Assembly: GCA_037968855.1 (NCBI GenBank)
Contig: JBBKWH010000021.1
Location: 5,472-69,471, forward strand
Direction: 5' to 3'
From: JBBKWH01 sp037968855
Lineage (GTDB): Bacteria; Pseudomonadota; Gammaproteobacteria; Pseudomonadales; Moraxellaceae
DNA: 64,000 bases
Part shown: positions 60,633 through 64,000 of the stretch, one piece after another
Layout of the letters: each line of letters starts with the position of its first letter
Numbering within the stretch: position 1 is the first letter of the stretch
Program-made: the position numbers and the translations under genes
Notes under the pieces: generated by a model
What the model was told of the DNA's origin: nothing
What the model saw: only the letters and a program-made list of their open reading frames with translations
Databases searched by the model: none

Positions 60633-61793
60633 TTAAAACACCGCTTCAACCCGCAAGAAGCCGGACAAATAATGATCGCGATGTTCGGGGCGATCATTAA
60701 AAAAATTGACGTCACCACGGACAAACAACCAATCGCGCAAGAATGGCTGACGATACGACACCCACGGCCCATAACTGTCCATCTGTAGCTCTTGACCACG
60801 CATCCATCCGGCCACCGAGATGCCATACGACAACACCTGCTGATCGGCAAAGGCATGTTGCTGCGAGATACGATGGGTCCAGCTCCAGCCTCGTTCGCTG
60901 TCTTCTTCGGCATAGGTCAGTGCTGCGTGATAAAACAGCGGATCTGCGTGTTGTGGGCGGTATTGCAGTTCTAAGTCGGTACGCGCATACAGTTTGCTTT
61001 CCAGACCATAACGTAAGGTTTGATCCAATAAAGCACGGCTATCGGCATCCAATTGCCATGTTTTGCCTGCCTCGGTGCGTGCATAAATATCTGTACCGGA
61101 TCGCACACCCAGATCATAGTCGGCGCGAATACCATGACGCATGGAGCCTAACCAGCGCAAGGCAATTGAGGCGTTATCCTTGAGGGCTTGATCATTGATG
61201 TCGCGCAAATTGGGGTTGGTTTTGGCTTGGCCTGTTGGTGTGCCATTGGCTTTGCTGTCTTGGCCAAGCGGAACACCGACCGATTGTTCTTCCTCTAAGG
61301 TGTCATCACCAAACACCAGCCGTAAGCGCTTGGTGGCATTGGGTAGGCGCAAGCTCCCGCGAATCCGGACGCGTGTATCAAACTCGTTGTATTTATCCCA
61401 CGAGTTATCCAGCAGCAAGCGAACCTGTGCGCGGGGTTGCTTGGTGGCCGTGTTGCCAAACATTTGGTCAAGGCGTAGCGCTTGGTGATGCAAATACTCG
61501 CGAATGGTCGAGTGTTGATCGTCGACCCATTCGCCAGCTTGCTCGGTATCAATCGATAGGTTGAGTGGCATACCCAACATATTGGTATCGGCTGTAGGGT
61601 CTGCCACCGATGAGTCTGAGGGAGGGATTTCTGGCGTTAATGGATCGGCAGTCGCACCGTCAACCAGCGTTTGAGTATCAGGCGTCACAGCCGCGCCATT
61701 CGGTTGATCACTCGCAATGGCTGCTTGAGTACACAGGGTGCAGGCCAGTAATCCAGCCCAGCAAGAAAGTTTTAAAGACATCGTTTCTGTCAT
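60633..61793 (-). CDS. predicted outer-membrane protein of unknown function
   Basis: Signal peptide (SLKLSCWAGLLACTLCTQAAIA). A region rich in Asp/Pro/Thr comes next, then a long domain with alternating polar/hydrophobic strands (RAQVRLLLDNSWDKYNEFDT, RVRIRGSLRLPNATKRLRLVFGD) ending in LSGFLRVEAVF. The C-terminal Phe and strand pattern suit an outer-membrane beta barrel. 386 residues from ATG 61793; ATG 61781 is equally possible. Family not recognised. Its start codon lies four bases after a terminator-like T-run (see the next entry). Confidence 0.65.
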   Translation of the reverse strand: MTETMSLKLSCWAGLLACTLCTQAAIASDQPNGAAVTPDTQTLVDGATADPLTPEIPPSDSSVADPTADTNMLGMPLNLSIDTEQAGEWVDDQHSTIREYLHHQALRLDQMFGNTATKQPRAQVRLLLDNSWDKYNEFDTRVRIRGSLRLPNATKRLRLVFGDDTLEEEQSVGVPLGQDSKANGTPTGQAKTNPNLRDINDQALKDNASIALRWLGSMRHGIRADYDLGVRSGTDIYARTEAGKTWQLDADSRALLDQTLRYGLESKLYARTDLELQYRPQHADPLFYHAALTYAEEDSERGWSWTHRISQQHAFADQQVLSYGISVAGWMRGQELQMDSYGPWVSYRQPFLRDWLFVRGDVNFFNDRPEHRDHYLSGFLRVEAVF

Positions 61794-61796
61794 CGT

Positions 61797-61845
61797 CAAA
61801 AAAAGCCCAAACCAATGGCGTTTATACCATGTGAGGTTTGGGCAT
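61797..61845 (-). terminator. terminator-like hairpin abutting the start codon of the outer-membrane protein gene
   Basis: On the minus strand GCCCAAACC and GGTTTGGGC pair, with an inner ATGG/CCAT stem, and run directly into seven T. The T-run ends four bases before the ATG at 61793. It could end the transcript of the gene at 61920. An upstream AAGCCCA (61886-61880) could pair with the right arm instead, as in attenuators. Confidence 0.65.
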
Positions 61846-61919
61846 AGATCAGTGCTGCGTAGACGAATTGTCTACTGTATGGGCTTGCTCAAAGCATAAC
61901 GTGCCAGCCAAAACGCCGT

Positions 61920-62573
61920 TTAGCGCTTAACCCAGCGTTGGCCGTTCCAGCGGTAACGAGTGTTATAGCGATAGGTGCTGTCATACACCCGTGTTGAGGT
62001 AGACAGGCGAGCGGTGGTCGGTCGATTGGTAATAGTGGTGGTTTTGTTGAGGTCGGTATGCGTATGGGTTTGACCGTTTGGCTCAATGGTGGTGGTGGTC
62101 ACGGGATCGATGACGGTGGTTTTGGTGATTACGCCGTTTGGCGTGGCGGTCATGGAGCGTTGAACGGTCGCTGGGGCGGTCTTGTCCACCACCACGGTGG
62201 TTGGCGCTTGATCGACCAGTGCATTGGGATGCTCAATGATCACGGTCGAGTTGGTATTGCTTGGCGTACTGACAACGACGGGCACACCATTGATGGTTGC
62301 GGTTTGCACGGTTTTGCCAGTGGTGACGCTGGCAATGTTGCCGGTCGCTGGATTAACAATCGCGGTTTGGCTGGTGCTGGCGACGACAGCAGGATCAACC
62401 ACCACAATTGGGCGTTGATCAATAATAATCGGGGCATCGCTGGTGGTTGGGGCAGTGCCTGTACCACGATCAATCATGACTGCCACATCTGCGGCGTGGG
62501 CGGTACTACTCAGGAGCGCAAAGGCGGCGGCGAGTAGGCTTAGGCGTGCGGTCTGGTGATGTGTGTTGATCAT
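61920..62573 (-). CDS. exported Thr/Val-rich protein of unknown function
   Basis: Signal peptide of about 27 residues (ARLSLLAAAFALLSSTAHAAD). The rest is unusually rich in Thr, Val, Pro and Asn (for example DQRPIVVVDPAVVASTSQTA, PTTVVVDKTAPATVQRSM). It ends in a YRWNGQRWVKR tail. It lacks recognisable domains and may be surface-exposed or periplasmic. The ATG at 62573 is chosen because the signal peptide begins there. 217 residues. The base composition is GC-rich in a repetitive way (many GTG/GTT codons). Confidence 0.65.
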   Translation of the reverse strand: MINTHHQTARLSLLAAAFALLSSTAHAADVAVMIDRGTGTAPTTSDAPIIIDQRPIVVVDPAVVASTSQTAIVNPATGNIASVTTGKTVQTATINGVPVVVSTPSNTNSTVIIEHPNALVDQAPTTVVVDKTAPATVQRSMTATPNGVITKTTVIDPVTTTTIEPNGQTHTHTDLNKTTTITNRPTTARLSTSTRVYDSTYRYNTRYRWNGQRWVKR

Positions 62574-62762
62574 GCGGGCATGCTCGTTGTTGTTGGTTTG
62601 ATGAGCTGACTGTAGCAAGGGGTGGGATGGTGATTTGATGCAGATCGGTGGGTGCTGCGGGTGTTTATGGTTGCGTATGCGTAGATTGTGTGACGGCTGG
62701 ATGGGGGTGGGTAAAGTGCTATGATGAGATTAAGGCTGATGAAGCAATAAAAGAGTATAAAA

Positions 62763-63173
62763 ATGGATATAGCTAAACGTTTTTTGTTGGGTGATTTTCT
62801 GGTGAAATATCGGTTTTTTACGCAGGCTGAAGGTGGTCGAATGAATCCTGCTTTGCAAGGCTATCGTTCAGATTGGGTCTATGCAGAAGACTATGAAAAA
62901 TGGATCGAGAATAAGCAACCGTTATCATTGCCGATATACATGATTCATCCTTTGGCGGTTGATGAGGATAATCTACAGTATTCAAGTCATGAGTTTATGC
63001 CCAGCGAAGGATTTGCTGATATGCGTATCCTTTTTGACCAGATGCGCCCAGTACATCGCAAAAAAATTAGAGTTGGGGTGAAAGGTTATTTTGTTGAGGG
63101 TTCGCGGCGAGTGGCAGAAGCAGAGGTGATTGATATTTTACATTTAAATCATTATGTTGAGAAAATTGACTAG
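62763..63173 (+). CDS. stand-alone EF-Tu domain III-like protein
   Basis: 136 residues, no signal or membrane segment. The text VKYRFFTQAEGGRMNPALQGYRSDW resembles the opening of EF-Tu domain III ([21 protein letters not shown]). The end GYFVEGSRRVAEAEVIDIL resembles FAIREGGRTVGAGVVAKVL of the same domain, with IHPLAVDE in between as EF-Tu has LIHPIAMDD. No GTPase domain is present, so it cannot be a translation factor by itself. The gene is AT-richer than its neighbours. Function is unknown. Confidence 0.6.
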   Translation: MDIAKRFLLGDFLVKYRFFTQAEGGRMNPALQGYRSDWVYAEDYEKWIENKQPLSLPIYMIHPLAVDEDNLQYSSHEFMPSEGFADMRILFDQMRPVHRKKIRVGVKGYFVEGSRRVAEAEVIDILHLNHYVEKID

Positions 63174-63213
63174 ATTGTGAAATATCTAAAAGTTCATCTA
63201 TACGGTTTTTCCC

Positions 63214-63247
63214 AAAAAAGCCCCCTGCAAATGCGAGGGCTTTTTTT
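63214..63247 (+). terminator. intrinsic terminator after the EF-Tu-like gene
   Basis: AAAAAAGCCCCCT and GAGGGCTTTTTTT pair around eight bases. Confidence 0.85.
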
Positions 63248-63336
63248 ATATCAAACAGTCTTAGATGCATTCCAATCTGGCTGCTCCTGACTAGGAAGTA
63301 GCCAGATGGGTGCTTGCTTGTAATTTTTCGCTTGAG

Positions 63337-63888
63337 TTAGCGGCTAAAAAGCAAAGGCATCATTGAGCGGATCTTATAATCGGTATCGTATAAATCAAAG
63401 CTCGACATGTATAAGCGCATACCTGTCGTGGCGTCTGCTGGTGGCACACGCAATGCTAAGCCTTTATAGATTGGATGATATGCTGCAATTGGACAATCTT
63501 TTCCAGTAGGCTGAACGAGCATGTACTGAATGGTATAAAAAGTTTTGGAGTCAGGCGCTGGCTTAACTGAGCCTTCACTAATTTCACAGTCACCTTCAAA
63601 CAAGGTGCCTGTTAATGTGCCAGCAGCATCGATATTGATTTGATGGCGAATCGTATTGCTTGAGGTCATTGATTTCCATGAACCAGACAGATCGGCTGGT
63701 GTAGTAATCAAGTTGCTCGTCATCGCATCATAATCTAGTGAAATTGAAGCGAGCTTAGTATCTGGAATACTAATGCTTGATGTTACTTGACTCGTTGTAT
63801 TGATTTGTACAAAAGATGATCTAATCGTTGATTCTGGAGTAAAGTCTATACCTGAACCGAAAGATAGTGTGGTTTTACCATGGCGGTC
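63337..63888 (-). pseudogene. 3' part of a gene cut by an IS30-family insertion
   Basis: The minus-strand frame is open for about 184 codons from the insertion point to the stop at 63337. The first 55 codons contain no ATG, GTG or TTG, so the true start was on the far side of the insertion. Readable text includes DLSGSWKSMTSSNTIRHQIN, FEGDCEISEGSVKPAP and PLLFSR at the end, in the style of a secreted lipocalin- or calycin-like domain ('LSGSWK...G.L.G.LFEG.C'). Family not recognised. An internal ATG at 63723 could express a 128-residue remnant. Confidence 0.7.
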
Positions 63889-64000
63889 TCAAGGTTGAAG
63901 TGCAACAGCGGCTTTTAGTCGAATCACTTCTTGGGAGAATACCTCGTCTGGCGTCATAAAGCCCAGTACCTTTCGAGGACGGCCATTCAGCGCTCTGGCA
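63880..64000 (-). mobile_element. IS30-family insertion sequence (one end, incomplete)
   Basis: The minus-strand frame encodes the last 36 residues of a transposase, NGRPRKVLGFMTPDEVF and then AAVALQP, ending at the TGA at 63889-63891. NGRPRK-LG--TP-EVF is the usual C-terminal text of IS30-family DDE transposases. The element runs off the right edge. Its inner end lies near 63880-63900, where the terminal inverted repeat begins, but I cannot define the exact boundary or the target duplication. Confidence 0.82.
63889..64000 (-). CDS. IS30-family transposase, C-terminal end (incomplete)
   Basis: About 36 residues of the transposase C-terminus are visible (ARALNGRPRKVLGFMTPDEV and the ending KAAVALQP). 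The stop lies next to the inner end of the element, as is usual in IS30-family elements where the transposase gene nearly reaches the inverted repeat. The rest, including the catalytic DDE residues and start, lies outside the window. Confidence 0.85.
   Translation of the reverse strand, partial: ARALNGRPRKVLGFMTPDEVFSQEVIRLKAAVALQP

Noticed and set aside
60743..61564. Long plus-strand open frames opposite the outer-membrane protein gene
   Set aside because: Composition is unlike a protein and they are shadows of the minus-strand gene, which has a signal peptide and beta-strand pattern.
62058..62537. Plus-strand Gly/His-rich frame of 159 codons
   Set aside because: It is the reverse of the Thr/Val-rich exported protein; repetitive GTG/ACC codons leave the other strand open.

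Overview
The window reads as ordinary chromosome of a gammaproteobacterium close to Acinetobacter/Moraxellaceae. The pointers are an Acr1-type fatty acyl-CoA reductase, the order murG-murC-ddlB-ftsQ-ftsA-ftsZ-lpxC followed by a DciA-like gene, an M23 peptidase and aceEF, and a membrane fatty acid desaturase. Base composition looks like roughly half G+C (by eye, not computed), higher than in Acinetobacter itself, so a deeper Moraxellaceae lineage is more likely. No rRNA, tRNA or CRISPR array was found.

Layout. 1-2.2 kb: the end of one dcw block (murF, mraY). 2.3-10.9 kb: rlmA, a Na+/H+ antiporter, the pepA-holC group, and divergent from it lptF-lptG followed by a PP2C phosphatase with a small coupled partner. 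11.2-15.1 kb: a methyltransferase, a CsrB/RsmY-type regulatory RNA on the minus strand (about 11,958-12,115), xth, pyrE and gshB. 15.3-23.5 kb: the second cell-wall/division block murG-murC-ddlB-ftsQ-ftsA-ftsZ-lpxC. 23.6-29.8 kb: a DciA-like gene, an M23 peptidase and the pyruvate dehydrogenase genes aceE-aceF. 29.8-37.9 kb: assorted genes including guaB, the desaturase and ompR-envZ. 38.2-54.2 kb: tex, a MAPEG protein, acr1, a diguanylate cyclase, ettA, a K+ channel, an SPFH/nucleotidyltransferase pair and several small enzymes and lipoproteins. 54.5-57 kb: two paralogous secreted lipases around a YehS-like gene. 57.4-64 kb: htpG behind a sigma-32 promoter, a small YadA-type adhesin, envelope proteins, a stand-alone EF-Tu-domain-III-like protein, and a gene cut by an IS30-family element that runs off the right edge.

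How the genes fit together. Much of the window serves envelope building: lipid II synthesis (murF, mraY, murG, murC, ddlB), the divisome (ftsQ, ftsA, ftsZ), lipid A synthesis and LPS export (lpxC, lptF, lptG), and envelope signalling (ompR-envZ). Lipid modification is represented by the desaturase, acr1 and the lipases.

The two least expected signals are not proteins. One is a helically phased cluster of five perfect DnaA boxes inside the linker-coding part of aceF (28,644-28,768), which could be a DnaA-titration or replication-control site. The other is the GGA-rich small RNA at about 12 kb, with stem-loops presenting AGGA and an upstream near-palindrome resembling a GacA site.
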